From the NCBI GenBank assembly GCA_023078685.1, contig JALGAS010000008.1, positions 3,499,786 to 3,563,785 of the forward strand: a stretch of DNA of 64,000 nucleotides, read 5' to 3'. How positions within the stretch are numbered: position 1 is the stretch's first letter; each line of letters opens with the position of its first letter. The stretch comes from Neopestalotiopsis rosae (Eukaryota > Ascomycota > Sordariomycetes > Amphisphaeriales > Sporocadaceae). Below the pieces are notes generated by a model. The model searched no databases. It saw nothing but the letters and a program-made list of their open reading frames with translations, and was not told the origin of the DNA. The translations under genes and the position numbers were made by a program. Of this stretch, positions 10,821-22,038 are shown piece by piece.

Positions 10821-11828
10821 ATGCTCTCCATCAAGACTCTGGCATTGGCGTCGGCCAGCCTTCCGGCGGCCAGCGCCTGGGGCACGCTCGGCCACGCCAC
10901 CGTCGCCTACATTGCGCAAAACTACGTCGACGACACGGTGAAGTCGTGGGCGCAGGGCCTGCTGGGCGACACGTCGGACTCATACCTGGCCAACGTGGCG
11001 TCGTGGGCCGACGAGTACCGGGCCACGACGGCGGGCAAGTGGTCGGCGCCCTTTCACTTCATCGACGCCGAGGACAGCCCGCCCACCGACTGCAACGTCG
11101 ACTATGACCGCGACTGCGGCAGCACGGGCTGCTCCGTCTCGGCCATTGCCAACTACACGCAGCGCGTCGGCGACGGCCGCCTGAGCGACGCCAACACGGC
11201 CGAGGCGCTCAAGTTCCTGGTGCACCTCCTGGGCGACGTGACGCAGCCCCTGCACGACGAGGCCCTCGACGTCGGCGGCAACACCATCACCGTCACCTTT
11301 GACGGCTACGACGACGACAACCTGCACTCGGACTGGGACACGTACATACCCGAGAAGCTCGTCGGCGGCTCCGCCCTGAGCGACGCCAGCACCTGGGCCA
11401 ACGAGCTCATACAGGAGATCGACAGCGGCAGCTACAAGAGCGTGGCCGCCAGCTGGATCGCCGGCGACGACCCCGACGCCGCCGTCGACTCGGCCATGAC
11501 CTGGGCCACCGACGCCAACGCCTTTGTCTGCACCGTCGTCATGCCCGACGGCGTCGCCGCCCTGCAGGAGGGGGACCTCTACCCCACCTACTACAACAGC
11601 GTCACGCCCACCATTGAGCTCCAGATCGCAAAGGGCGGGTACCGCCTGGCCAACTGGCTCAACCTGCTCTACTCGACCAAGGTGGCCAAGGTCAAGCGGG
11701 ACGGCGTCTTGGTCTCCAAGAAGGATGTCGATCTGTCGGGACGTGAGTTCCTGCCTCCTCCGAGACCCCTGAGCGAGGCCAAGAAGAAGAGAACTGCGTT
11801 TGGGTACCAGTGCAACCACCAACACTAG
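10821..11828 (+). CDS. secreted S1/P1-type zinc nuclease
   Basis: Single exon of 336 residues. ATG 10821 is chosen because it opens directly onto a signal peptide (residues 1-19, ending AASA). The mature protein then starts with Trp, whose free amino group is a zinc ligand in this family. Counting from that Trp, the P1 ligand set is present: W1, H6, D45, H60, H116, D120 and H126, then H150 and D154 (149/153 in P1, one residue inserted). Core motifs are WGTLGHATVAYIAQ, HLLGDVTQPLHDE and NLHSDWD. The enzyme cleaves single-stranded DNA and RNA extracellularly and supplies phosphate and nucleosides; it might also attack extracellular DNA. The mature part (about 317) is longer than P1 (270) because of a basic C-terminal tail with EAKKKR. 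Codons are strongly G/C-ending, consistent with high expression. Confidence 0.93.
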   Translation: MLSIKTLALASASLPAASAWGTLGHATVAYIAQNYVDDTVKSWAQGLLGDTSDSYLANVASWADEYRATTAGKWSAPFHFIDAEDSPPTDCNVDYDRDCGSTGCSVSAIANYTQRVGDGRLSDANTAEALKFLVHLLGDVTQPLHDEALDVGGNTITVTFDGYDDDNLHSDWDTYIPEKLVGGSALSDASTWANELIQEIDSGSYKSVAASWIAGDDPDAAVDSAMTWATDANAFVCTVVMPDGVAALQEGDLYPTYYNSVTPTIELQIAKGGYRLANWLNLLYSTKVAKVKRDGVLVSKKDVDLSGREFLPPPRPLSEAKKKRTAFGYQCNHQH

Positions 11829-12414
11829 GCGATATGGAGGGTCTATGTTTTGAGCCGAACCTGCACCGAGACTGTGCCAGTTGAGAGTGATTTCTTTCAG
11901 CCAAGTCAATGATAAATGAATTTTATTTAATCAACCAATGTCCTTGACATTAATTCGCTGTGAGCTATGATAATCGGAATTTTGCAAGTGAACCGGTCTC
12001 ACACTCAAAGATGGTTATCAGCAGTGGCAGAGTGCAATGAATCTGCTCTGTATGAGTCAGAAGTCGAAGGGGCTGTCAAGATCAAGTCAGACCCCCGTCG
12101 TGTCTTATGCGCTGTTAACGAAATGGTTTCCACCACATTGAACGACGGCTAGGAAGGTAGGCAATTGTTTTGAGCCAAATCTGGTGCACTTAACACTATG
12201 CAAAGAGGCAAATGTGGAGTACAACTCGCGCGCAGATCATTCATTAATTATCGTCATGTCGGAAACATCCCCTTGGGATACATATAAACTCGGACCAGCA
12301 GCAGGTCAACTCCATGCCGAATATGAGATCATTGCCTAAACATGCTCTTGTGCAAAACGCCGTCATCCTGCCATGCTTTCCTATGACACCGAAACCTTGC
12401 TCTATAGCCACGAA
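11829..12414. other. convergent 3' intergenic region
   Basis: Shared 3' flank between the nuclease (plus) and the phosphodiesterase (minus). A 61-codon frame at 11967 has no features. Nothing else is recognisable. Confidence 0.5.
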
Positions 12415-14935
12415 CTAAAACAAAAAGCTAGCGCCCCTGCTCGAAATTACGAATTTGCAGCCCAACTGTACGTGGGCGTCTTCGTCATGTTCATGGAGCT
12501 GTTCCAAAATAGTTTCACCCGCTGATGCATCGTCTCTGAAATTGTCTTTCACATGAATGATCACAACCGTGAGGCCAGCCAACGGTTGTGACGACTGTGG
12601 CTTCTGTGGCAGAGTCACAGACATTGTAGGATCCAGGTCCTTGAGAGTCAACTCGGCAGTGGGCGTCGCAAGGTGTGGCGTGGGTGGCGACGAATCGGTA
12701 TCCGAGTCTGGGAATGAAAGCTGCACCTTTGTAGATTTTGGCGACACTGGTTGTTCGTCCGGGACAGACCTGGCGCTCGGATGCGCACGGCGCGCGCCAT
12801 CTTGCCGCTCCCGTTTTCGTTTCTTAGTCGTCTCGAGTTTGGGCGGCATCCGGCGGGCAAGTTCGACTTCGCTAGCCAAGGTCTGCATCTCCTCGATAAT
12901 GAATCGTGGGGCATGGTGGCCAAAAAGACGATCATCGGTTTGGCTGTCGGTGTAACTACACTCGATAAAGATGGCGGCGAGATGACCACTGGCTATTCTG
13001 GGTGCCGCCTCTTTCCAAACGATCAAGTTGCGGGGCGACAACGAGATACAATCCGGTTCGACATCACCAAAGATGAGCACCTCTTTCCCGCTTTTGCTAT
13101 GTCTGATGAAATAGGCGGTTGAGTCGTAGACGCATATCGATTCTTGTTCTTGACTCACGCCGCCGGATGACCGGGCTATACTCGCGTGCCTGAACAAGCT
13201 CATGCTAGTTGGGCCCGAGGCAGCACCACTTCCGGGGGCGCCTCTTGGCGACATGGTCGAAAGGTCTGCACTCCCAATCCGTGAAGAAGAGGCCGAGCCT
13301 CGATGTGCGTGTCGTTCCATGCAGTGGCCATGACTAACGCCAAAAGCCTTTACCGCGAGCCCATCCGAAATCTCTATGTAGCCCTTGCCTGCGCCATCCC
13401 CTAGAGCTGGGCTACCACCTTCGACAAGACGCATATAAGTGACAAGACCTGCGCCATTGTTTTCGTCGGACAAGTTAGGCCATATGATGTTGTTGAAGAT
13501 GTGCGTCTTGAATGCTGAGATAGTCGAGGGAAGGCCTGCCAGGCGTTTCGGCCGGTTTCCCTGAAGCCCGGCGGTATTGATAACAAAACCGGCAATATGG
13601 TCAATGTGTGGATGGGTGATGAGGTATGTATCGACAAGCTGTTTCGTAACTTCAGCAGCATTCACTTTTGGGCATTTCGATGCGATTTCCAAGCCGGCAA
13701 AAGGGCCAGACTCGAGTTTGTGTGGCAATGGTATATCCTCGCCCAAGCCTTGCGGTTGTGTTTTCTCGAGGATATCAACGATACCAGACAAGTGGGTGCC
13801 CGCATCCACAGCTACCATGGAGCTTCGACCCCATCCCGAGTTTGCGGAACGCACAAGCAGACCAGTGACATTGTTCTCCAGAGGACCGCCGCCGGAGCCC
13901 TATGAGATTGGCATGTCAGTATATAGGCGTATAACGTACCAAGCGAGACGATAGATTATAGGTGACGAGGGCAGTGAATCCAGAACATGGTATGCAAGTA
14001 GGTGCTTCAACTTTGGCTGCATCCAGCAATAGCAAACAGTAAGTAAATAAGGCGCGCCTGGTTTGGCGCCGTCACTCAAGTGGGTGACGTCACTGCATAA
14101 CAATTCAACGATGGCCATAGAGTTGAGTTGCTACAAAGTTACGAGGGATGTCTCCAGTGAAGGGGTATACCCAGTGGAGGCAGAGATCTTTCCGAGATTC
14201 TTGCAAAAAGCGATTGCTTGATGTGAAGCGCTGCACTCAGCCCGGTCCGCCAGGTGAGAGGGTAGGACTTCTGTCACACTTCCCAGACAGGATCAAGGAT
14301 GCAAGCTGACATTGGCGCAAGTGCATAAATGCGAACCTGAGAGACAAGCGGTCGGCCTGAGGTTTCACCCGCGACTCGAGGATCCCTCAAAACAAAGGAT
14401 ATCGCATTATTTTACTTTGTGCTGACAGCCGGCATTGCGCATTCGAAGGCCCCCAAACCCAAAGGCTAACGAAGCCGAGTCAAGCTGCAATGCAAGCGCC
14501 GCGGCGTGTCCCATAGGCGTGGAGCCGGGCCCCGTCAATTGCCAGCGGCCATAAAGTGGGATAGAAGCGGATACGGGTCCCATAAGTCGGTCCAGCCACT
14601 GAAGCGAATGAGGTTGAGCACCCGCTTCCATTTATGGCAACTCGAGTGTTGAAGCCGCAATAATAAGTGTGCCCATTCACTTTGGTGGCTAGACAGTCAC
14701 TGGGGCAGCAACTGGAATTGGACCGTATGTTGGGCGATGCGCACCGCAATTCCATCGGTTCTGATGGTGATTTGATTTCTTGATGGCGATAACCGGATTG
14801 CGATCATGTGAAAGGGTGCAATTGCCATGGGGAAGAAAATAGAAGCACTGAAATGGGAAAAGCAGCAAAGCAACTCACCAGCACGATGACCTGCAGGGCG
14901 GGTCTTGGACCCTCTTCCGATACCTCGTCGACCAT
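12415..14935 (-). CDS. class II (low-affinity) 3',5'-cyclic-nucleotide phosphodiesterase
   Basis: Two exons read on the minus strand: 14935-14879 (19 codons ending ALQVIVL) and 13899-12415, giving 513 residues. The 979-nt intron has a GTGAGT donor and CATAG acceptor, and the join restores the family sequence VIVLGSGGGPLENNVTGLLVRS in frame. Metal-binding HPHIDH is at residues 115-120 in LITHPHIDHIAG, with further ligands likely in VSHGHCMERH, LIFGDVEPD and IFIECSY. The enzyme hydrolyses cAMP (and cGMP) to the 5'-monophosphate and damps PKA signalling in growth, conidiation and infection structures. A long low-complexity basic/Ser-Pro insert (about residues 350-440) precedes the final VVIIHVKD strand, as in fungal homologues. 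The intron is far longer than any other in the window. Confidence 0.92.
13900..14878 (-). other. unusually long (979 nt) first intron of the phosphodiesterase gene
   Basis: This non-coding stretch lies between GTGAGT at 14878 and TAG at 13902-13900. Internal frames (for example 72 codons at 13900-14118) have no homology-like features. Length and 5' position suggest regulatory DNA or alternative transcript starts. Confidence 0.6.
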
Positions 14936-16680
14936 TCCTGTCCAAGAGTCCCACGCCGCAGTGGAGAGGATGATTTCTTGTTGGTGTAGATGGCAAGAAA
15001 GGAGAGAGGAGCTCAAAAATGAAAGGGGGTTCGAGAGAATAAGATGTCGAAAAAGAGGCCTGGTCCGTCTCTGTACCGACCAGCCTTCGAGGCGATGATG
15101 CACCTTGCCGCAAGCAAACTCCCATGGGATTTGATTGCGAGTTTGGGATCTGTCAATGGCGCGCGTGTTCCCTTACGCACAGTAGGCCTGGTACACGTGA
15201 CGTCTCTGTTCTGGTGGCGGAAGGTCTCCGGATTTTCGAGTTGGAGGGGCTCCAGCTTCTGCTTGCCTTTGGGGGTCTGGTCTGGTACGTATCGGCTCGC
15301 CCTGTCGCCCTGTCTGGTTCCAATGGGTATCAAATGTTCCCCCGATGCGATTCCTCGTTTCCGATCTCTTTTGGCCGTCTTTTCTGGAATGTTAAAGATG
15401 AAGCACGTAAGGTTAGTAATTTTTCTCTCCGCACCCGCAAGCCAGGCCCCTGCCCCGCGGTGGTTCAATCAAAGAAGAAGAAGAAGAAAAAATGTACAAG
15501 GAAACTTTCTTCTTTTCTTCCCTAAGTATTGTCCACGAACACAAAGTTGTGCCTCGAGCTGCGGGACGGGCGCTACTTTATTTCCCAATTTAACTTCACC
15601 CAGCGGCCAGAGCTGACCAAATTTGACCCCCCGCGACCCATTCCACCGGCTAAGGTAGGTAGCTGGGAGATAGGCAGGCAGGGTTCATGTTGCCTGGCTC
15701 TCATAGCTCGTAGCTCTCTGCGCGGCTAGATTTTACTTGTCGTACTTAGTGAGGTAGGTATGCATACCTATTCTTGACCTATGTAATCATTACCCATTAT
15801 CCGTCGACGATCTAGCGGTTAAGGCAAAGAGACACAGCGCTAGAGAGCAGCGCGATCAATAAAACCGAGCGTCTGCTGTAACTATAACACTCACTATCTG
15901 ATCATTGATGAAATGTTCTCCATGTCACCATTCCTGAGATCCCGCCGCCGTCTTCTCCAGCCGACGAACCAGGCTCTCCAAGGTCGCCCGAGGCTGCAAA
16001 GAAGCTTCACTTAGCGGCGCCTTGTCAATCGGCAACGCCGTTCCCCGCGATCCCCTTCGGGTGATGCGGCCGAGAAGGAACATGCACTCTTACGCCCAGT
16101 ACCGCCCATAGCTGCAGCTCAGGGTAGCTCTCATCATCTCCATCTACTGTGTACAGCCAGTCAATCGCCTTCGTCCACCCTGCGGAGTCTGTACCTACAT
16201 ATATGGTTGCCGGCGGGGCCGTTGACCTCCAGGACCTAATGCATATATCTTCATGGATTAAATGCAGGTCGCAGCCTTTGTTGCCCAAGAATGGCATTTT
16301 CAATCATGTGCACATAACGTAACGGCTCTTCATCGCTGATCCAAGGGGTGATTCACAGTCACGGAAAGGTCTCAGATACACGGGATTATTTTCGCAAATT
16401 TAATGCATAGAGTTCATGCAAGCTGCAATCTGATTGGCTTTGGGCCTGAATAATAACTGTATTCTTGGCCTTGTGACTAAGGTACTACTTACGGGGAGAC
16501 ATAGAACAGGAAAGGAGTGAATATGGCGCAGCACAATCAGAGAAACTGCATCTCGACACAGACCCGGAGAAGAAAACATCATTCCACCTTACCTTGGCTT
16601 GGTGTCTTGTTTCGACTGCGATCCGTGGAGATTATTCAGTTACCAATACGGCCCTGGAAGTTTCTTGTCGTTTGTATCTT
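14936..16680. other. phosphodiesterase 5' flank
   Basis: This contains the promoter and leader of the phosphodiesterase and the 3' flank of the 983-residue protein gene. A GAA-type microsatellite lies near 15470-15490. A minus-strand 91-codon frame (16025-16297) has no domain or splice support, so no gene is called. Confidence 0.5.
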
Positions 16681-19632
16681 TTACTCATCCCCATCAGGAT
16701 TAAACAAATCGTCAATATCATTGTTCTCGTTATCGTCATGATTGCCGTCCTCGGAATCAGTTCCAGACTGAATATCTTCCCGGACAGACGAAAGAGGAGG
16801 CAGTGTCTCCGATGATGGCTCAGCTGACTCGAGAAAATCGAATAGCTCATTCATCCCTTCATCAAGTGCCGAATCCTCCAGATCAGCAATCTCCTGTTGC
16901 TGCTCCAACACGGCTACAACTGATGGCAACTCGACAGAACCTGCATCTCGATCATCAGGATTAGTATCTTTGTCCAAGACCGGCTGGGCAGGCGCGTCCT
17001 CGCTCTTGACGAGATCAGAATGCTCAGCGTCGAGAGAAATGATGCGAGGGCTCGAAGCTTGTGGCATCGTATCTGGACCCAAGTCCCAGCCAAGTTGCAG
17101 TTGCTCATCAAACCACTCTGAAGTACGATTGCCATATGCGCTCTCCAGATCATTACCATTTCCAGGATAAATACCTTGTAGCAGAAGATTCAGCTGGTCA
17201 TCAGAGACACTAAGGTCTTGCTCGATGAAGTTGGGATCACTAGCCAGAAAGTCGAAATCTGGAGTAAAGGTGGCTAGGCTGTTGCTGAAGTTGATATCGG
17301 TCAGTGCGTTTGGATCGCTTTGACGCGCAAGTTGCGATGGAAGGAACGCATCAGTACGAATTCTTTTACTCATAGGTTGCCAGTTCTCAAGGTATATGGT
17401 GTTGGGAGACTTTTTCTCTTGATCGATCTGGGTATTCTCCTCGTCCCGCTTGCGTTTCAGTGACAAAGTTTTGTATTTGGCATTGAAGTCGACGGGGCTC
17501 TCCCCACGGTGCCTACACAGTACTGGACCGGCACCGGGCATACTCCAAATGTACTCGGGCGTCTTGGTTCGGGTTCTCCCGAATTGAATGGAATTGCGAC
17601 GGCGTCGAGATGCTTGGGGACGTTGAGAGGGCAATAGATGGCGCCACTGCGACGCCGACTCGGAGCTTCTTCGATCATGGGAGAGCTGGAGAGGTTGCAG
17701 TGACGTGATCCATTCTGTGATTCTTCGCTGTCGCTTATGCGATCGATGATCTGCTGGTGTGAGATGATCGAGGCTGTCATCAAAGAGGTCATGCTCGCGA
17801 GCACGCTTTGGTCGACTATCAGATCTACTGTTTGGGAGCAATGGAACATCCGGAACTGTTGAACCCAATCCACCAAGTGGTTGATTTCCTTCCAGAAGCT
17901 GTGAAAAGTCTGCGAGAGGCTGGTCAATAATTGTGGTGGGAAGGCAGGAAGTGGACACTGAATGGTGATGGTTATCCATGGGAAATAGAGGATCTATACC
18001 AGGCAAAGTACTACCTGGCGCAGGATATGGGGGCTGCGGCATGACACCCAGTGCTGGAGGTTCGGGAATCCCCTCTTTTACGGGGGATAGTGCAAAGCTC
18101 TCGGGGTTGGATCCGCGATCTCGTCGTCCGAGAGCGTCCCTACCCGAAGGTCCCTGGCGGCCTGGTACGAAGCCGCGAGTAAAGTGCTCCGCATTATATA
18201 CGCGATGCCACAGAAGCCTGTCATCTCGGTCGACAGGGGTAGACTTGACGCCCTTCTTGAGCGCCCTTTTACCTGAACGAGCCTTTCGTTCTGCGGCCAT
18301 GTACTCAATATTGCCCAGATGGTCGCCCGCATCAAGTGGCTTTCGACCGTCCAGATTGCCCTTTTGCTTGCGCGCCACGCGGGACGAGGCTCCAGACTGC
18401 TGGTAGTGGTTAAAGTCAGTTTCCACCAGTTTCTTTGTGAGACTGTCGTCAAAGTGGCGAGGCCTCACAGTTTGTTCGCGAACCAAGAGATGGCCGGAGC
18501 GCTTTCTTTGTTCGTTTAAGTGATAGAGGTAGTTGTCCCATTGTTCTTTTCGGGACCATTCAGACGAAAGCCAGTCGCAAGCTGCTTTAATCTTTGTCTG
18601 CTGATCTGCACGCGTTTGAAATCCGGCAAGATTATCTTCTTTTGTGAATACCCGAGTGTCGAGGCGGACGTCGACCGTTTCCATGAGCTTGAGGATATCG
18701 AAGTGTTGCTCTAGACAGAAGAGGTGCATATAGCCAGCGACATGATAGGGGTCGCGACACCTACCGTCGACATTCATCCGCTCGTCGAATGCTACTCGAG
18801 GGAAGCCACCCCTGAACGATCTGCTGGGTACTGGACAACCATGCCACCTACATTTGTTGGAATAGGTGGCGCTGGGGTACCGTTCGTTCGCGTGTGCGGG
18901 CGTCCAGCCTATCCACAGGGTCAAACCAGACCTCTTCTTGCCGAATCGAATTCTCTCCCCAGGTAGTATCTGCCTAGCAACCCAGTCGTCTTCGTGACGT
19001 TTTGGGGGAACGCCATCGAAATAGGCCTGTAAATCTTTTCTTGAGAACGTCACGTTGTACTCAAACTCACCGAGCTCATTATATTGAAACGTGCACCCGC
19101 CCTTTCTCTTCCTCCAGCCCCATGGCTTTGGACTCTTTGCAGGCCTTCCATACCAATCCTGAGGATTTACAATGAAGCTGGCCGTGCTTGGCTCTTCGGC
19201 ATCATCATCTGAGTCATCTTCCAATTGCTCTTTCTTCTTGGGCTTTTTTCTCGCCATCTTCGGCATCATTCCAGGTGCTAGCCGACTTTTACCCTCGCGA
19301 GGCACAACAGCTTCTGGGGCAGGAGCTGTTGTGACGGGGAAGGTTAGTGGATCGGTCCCGAAGGACGGTCGTCTAGGCCGCTGTTCGCTGGGCAATGTTG
19401 CATAGGGACGTTGAGGCAGCAATGGTTTTGCGGTCAGTTGTCCTGGTGCCAACTGAGTTGGCATTCCTGGCAGGTCATTGCAAGGTCCGCCACCAACAGC
19501 ATCGTGGGCAAACGGTAGAGAAGAGTCTGTCCAGGTTGGAGCGCCGAAAAGGTCAGTATAGTCGAGACCGAATGTTCCTGCAGGTAGATCTGAGTCGTCA
19601 AAGAAGTTCGATTCTTGGCAGTGTGAATCCAT
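16681..19632 (-). CDS. conserved-looking protein of unknown function with a Cys/His cluster, probably nuclear
   Basis: Single exon, 983 residues. I do not recognise the family. The N-terminus is acidic and Pro-rich. A basic-then-acidic segment (MARKKPKKKEQLEDDSDDDAEE, about 126-147) resembles a nuclear-localisation signal. The best-ordered part is about residues 150-370, rich in aromatic and charged residues. It contains C261-x4-C266, C292-x4-H297 and C306-x3-H310 around the words KCRWHGCP, RCRDPYHVAGY and LFCLEQHFD, which could bind zinc. Basic patches follow (RSGKRALKKGVK), then long low-complexity regions, and an acidic C-terminus (about 945-983, many Asp/Glu/Asn). A basic or metal-binding N-terminal domain with an acidic tail is compatible with a chromatin or transcription factor; this is inference. 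No other domain is visible. Confidence 0.8.
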   Translation of the reverse strand: MDSHCQESNFFDDSDLPAGTFGLDYTDLFGAPTWTDSSLPFAHDAVGGGPCNDLPGMPTQLAPGQLTAKPLLPQRPYATLPSEQRPRRPSFGTDPLTFPVTTAPAPEAVVPREGKSRLAPGMMPKMARKKPKKKEQLEDDSDDDAEEPSTASFIVNPQDWYGRPAKSPKPWGWRKRKGGCTFQYNELGEFEYNVTFSRKDLQAYFDGVPPKRHEDDWVARQILPGERIRFGKKRSGLTLWIGWTPAHANERYPSATYSNKCRWHGCPVPSRSFRGGFPRVAFDERMNVDGRCRDPYHVAGYMHLFCLEQHFDILKLMETVDVRLDTRVFTKEDNLAGFQTRADQQTKIKAACDWLSSEWSRKEQWDNYLYHLNEQRKRSGHLLVREQTVRPRHFDDSLTKKLVETDFNHYQQSGASSRVARKQKGNLDGRKPLDAGDHLGNIEYMAAERKARSGKRALKKGVKSTPVDRDDRLLWHRVYNAEHFTRGFVPGRQGPSGRDALGRRDRGSNPESFALSPVKEGIPEPPALGVMPQPPYPAPGSTLPGIDPLFPMDNHHHSVSTSCLPTTIIDQPLADFSQLLEGNQPLGGLGSTVPDVPLLPNSRSDSRPKRAREHDLFDDSLDHLTPADHRSHKRQRRITEWITSLQPLQLSHDRRSSESASQWRHLLPSQRPQASRRRRNSIQFGRTRTKTPEYIWSMPGAGPVLCRHRGESPVDFNAKYKTLSLKRKRDEENTQIDQEKKSPNTIYLENWQPMSKRIRTDAFLPSQLARQSDPNALTDINFSNSLATFTPDFDFLASDPNFIEQDLSVSDDQLNLLLQGIYPGNGNDLESAYGNRTSEWFDEQLQLGWDLGPDTMPQASSPRIISLDAEHSDLVKSEDAPAQPVLDKDTNPDDRDAGSVELPSVVAVLEQQQEIADLEDSALDEGMNELFDFLESAEPSSETLPPLSSVREDIQSGTDSEDGNHDDNENNDIDDLFNPDGDE

Positions 19633-22038
19633 GATGGCAACCGAACCCGAGCTTTGGATGACGAAGATGAAGCGATTCGGCCCGAGAGAGGTAGAGTGTT
19701 CAATGACTTTCCATACAATCTCTTCTCAAGCCTCGCGCCTCAGAAAAATACATACTACATCACAGTCTGAAGTGCTGATACTTTACTATTTAAAATCCAC
19801 TAGCACCTCCTTGTGGTTGAGACAATGCCCAATGAGTACAATTGTCGTCGTTTGTATCTTTGTGCAAAATAACAAAAAGGATCGGACAATATTTTGTATT
19901 TGGTGCTTTGTAAGGATTTTGGAAAAAAAAAAAAACAAAGGCTTTGTTGAACACATCGTGGTGAAATGATTTATAGTCAGGGCCCAAATATTGTAGGATA
20001 ATAACAGTTATATTGATTGAGATCACCAAATGATGAGACATGAGGCGAATATGTCGCGACTTGACCCTCATCCTGGATGGATGAGCCTAACTCTGTAGAC
20101 GAGAGAAATCTCACGCGAATGGCGAACGCCAACTTATTTTGAATGGTGAAGAAACAAACCTAACGGTTGAATTAGCAAGCATTCCATGATAAGTCAATTT
20201 GATACACATGGTATGGATTGGTAATTATAATCAGTAGAGCTCAAGTAATTTTCTCGACATCGAATATTCCGATCAGGTCTGTGATAATTTACAAAGCTTC
20301 ATCATATAATAATGGGGTACTTCTTGGGGGAGGAAATGACATGACTACACACCTTTAAAGAAACAGCCTGAAAATGGTGGTGCTGTCAGTTTAGCAATCG
20401 TCAGGCTGGGGCACACTTTTCGTGCTGAGCGTGAATGTTTGGCTCCTTCTGCCTGTTGGCACCAGCATTCGATGCACCTCAGGCCCAGACAGTTTGCTTT
20501 ACCGAGGACGTCCAAGTTTTCGCATCGACTGCACTGGACCAGAAGTAGCAAAGGTCGACTGGATTGACGTAGTAGGAAATCGCTTCAATATTGGCCGAGA
20601 ATGAATGATTCTCTGCTAATTTTGATTGTTGCGGACCAGAGCAATAGAAGTGAGAAACCAGGTCGGAATTTTTTCCTGGAGGCAGATTTTGTGACAGAGC
20701 CCTTGGTTGGTCCGTGCGGGTTAGACCTTTTATGTAATCAGCATGAGGTGGGGTCCAATGCCGCTGGTGCAGCACTCAAGTCCTACCATGTAAGCTGTGA
20801 GGTTGGTGGGGTCAACGTCCACTACAACAACCGCTACAAATTGGCCTGCTCTCAAAGGTGCGAGGTCATGGTCTTGATCATGGTTGACGGGATGTTGCGC
20901 AACAAACTCGCATTTCATGGGACCAGTGTGTTGTCTTCACGCAAATCAAAAAGCTGTTACACGTCCGTATATCGCATACAAAGCGCCTGCTCTAATCTCC
21001 GGCCAACCTACATTGAGGAATGAAACCATATTATGCCGCGGGATAGCACGTACAATTATCGGATCACAAAGGCTGCAATCATCAACCGGCCAACCATTAT
21101 TACACATCAAGTTTTGAGTTTGGTGCCTGTGTACCGAATAGAGATCTTGCGCACAGTCAGCAGTGCATCTTGGCAGGGCTGGGAGAAGCTGTAGCCATTG
21201 AGCTTATCGCGGCTTGATGAAGGGATTGTATATTGGCGGAAAGCTGCTGTGCCATGCCTCGTATTGGCAGTGGTGACCATTGGACTTGACCAAGTCTCGA
21301 TGGAACCAAGCCGCTGAGGTGCTATTACTGACACGAGCAACAACTCGTATTCCTCCAATCAAGTACAATGTGAGGTGGAGGATGGTGTCTGGGTGTCATT
21401 CATTTGCACCACTGGGCTTCTGGTTTTGGGCAGGTACAGCGGGTTCAAAGCCTGTTCTACAGCGGCCGGACTTAATCTGTTGGCGCGCGATAGTGGAATA
21501 ACCCACCTCGGACGAGTGTCGATTGATTCGATTGATCCCGCATCCCTACACCTCCACTGAGGAGAGGGGGGGAGTCTAACACTTTCCAGGGTCTAGTGCG
21601 GCTAAAGGCAAGCGCTCAAAGGTGCTTTCCAGGAACATGGTGAACTAAAACGGCTGTACGTGATCATCTCGCCATTCAGTTTCTATTCTTCCCCCTCCTC
21701 GGAATAGCCTCTTTCTTTCCAGGAGGTGCATGAATTGCTTTGTGCTTTTCCCGGTATTTGTTTAATGATATGATTACGCGTTGCAACCAACCCAGGTGCT
21801 TGCCAATCAGATAGTTGCGCGGCGCCGCCCAAAGCAAGGGCCGGACTGACCAGACCCCCTGCCCAATATTCGACTTTCCCGTCGCCGCCGCTGCGAGCCC
21901 TCCTTGTCGCCCGGCAGTGCCCATTTCGCTCAAGCTTGGCCCGCCTACGTCACACCAAGACAGAGACCTTATGAGGTCTGAGAATCGCTATTCTCAACGG
22001 CGCCTGTCATCAACGACAGAAAAGATCTCAACGACAAC
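19633..22038. other. divergent promoter region (unknown protein / DIP2-like)
   Basis: About 2.4 kb between two divergent large genes. An A13 run lies at about 19922-19935. The largest frame, 140 codons at 20601-21023, has no domain, signal peptide or splice support. The sequence just upstream of the DIP2-like ATG is pyrimidine-rich. Confidence 0.5.

Noticed and set aside
10980..11909. 309-codon minus-strand frame over the nuclease gene
   Set aside because: Antisense shadow of a GC-rich coding region; the plus frame has a signal peptide and all zinc ligands.
16025..16297. Possible 91-residue protein on the minus strand
   Set aside because: No recognisable domain or splice structure. It could be real, but nothing beyond an open frame supports it.
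20601..21023. 140-codon plus-strand frame between the unknown protein and the DIP2-like gene
   Set aside because: Sits in a divergent promoter region, has no features, and its length is within chance at this base composition.
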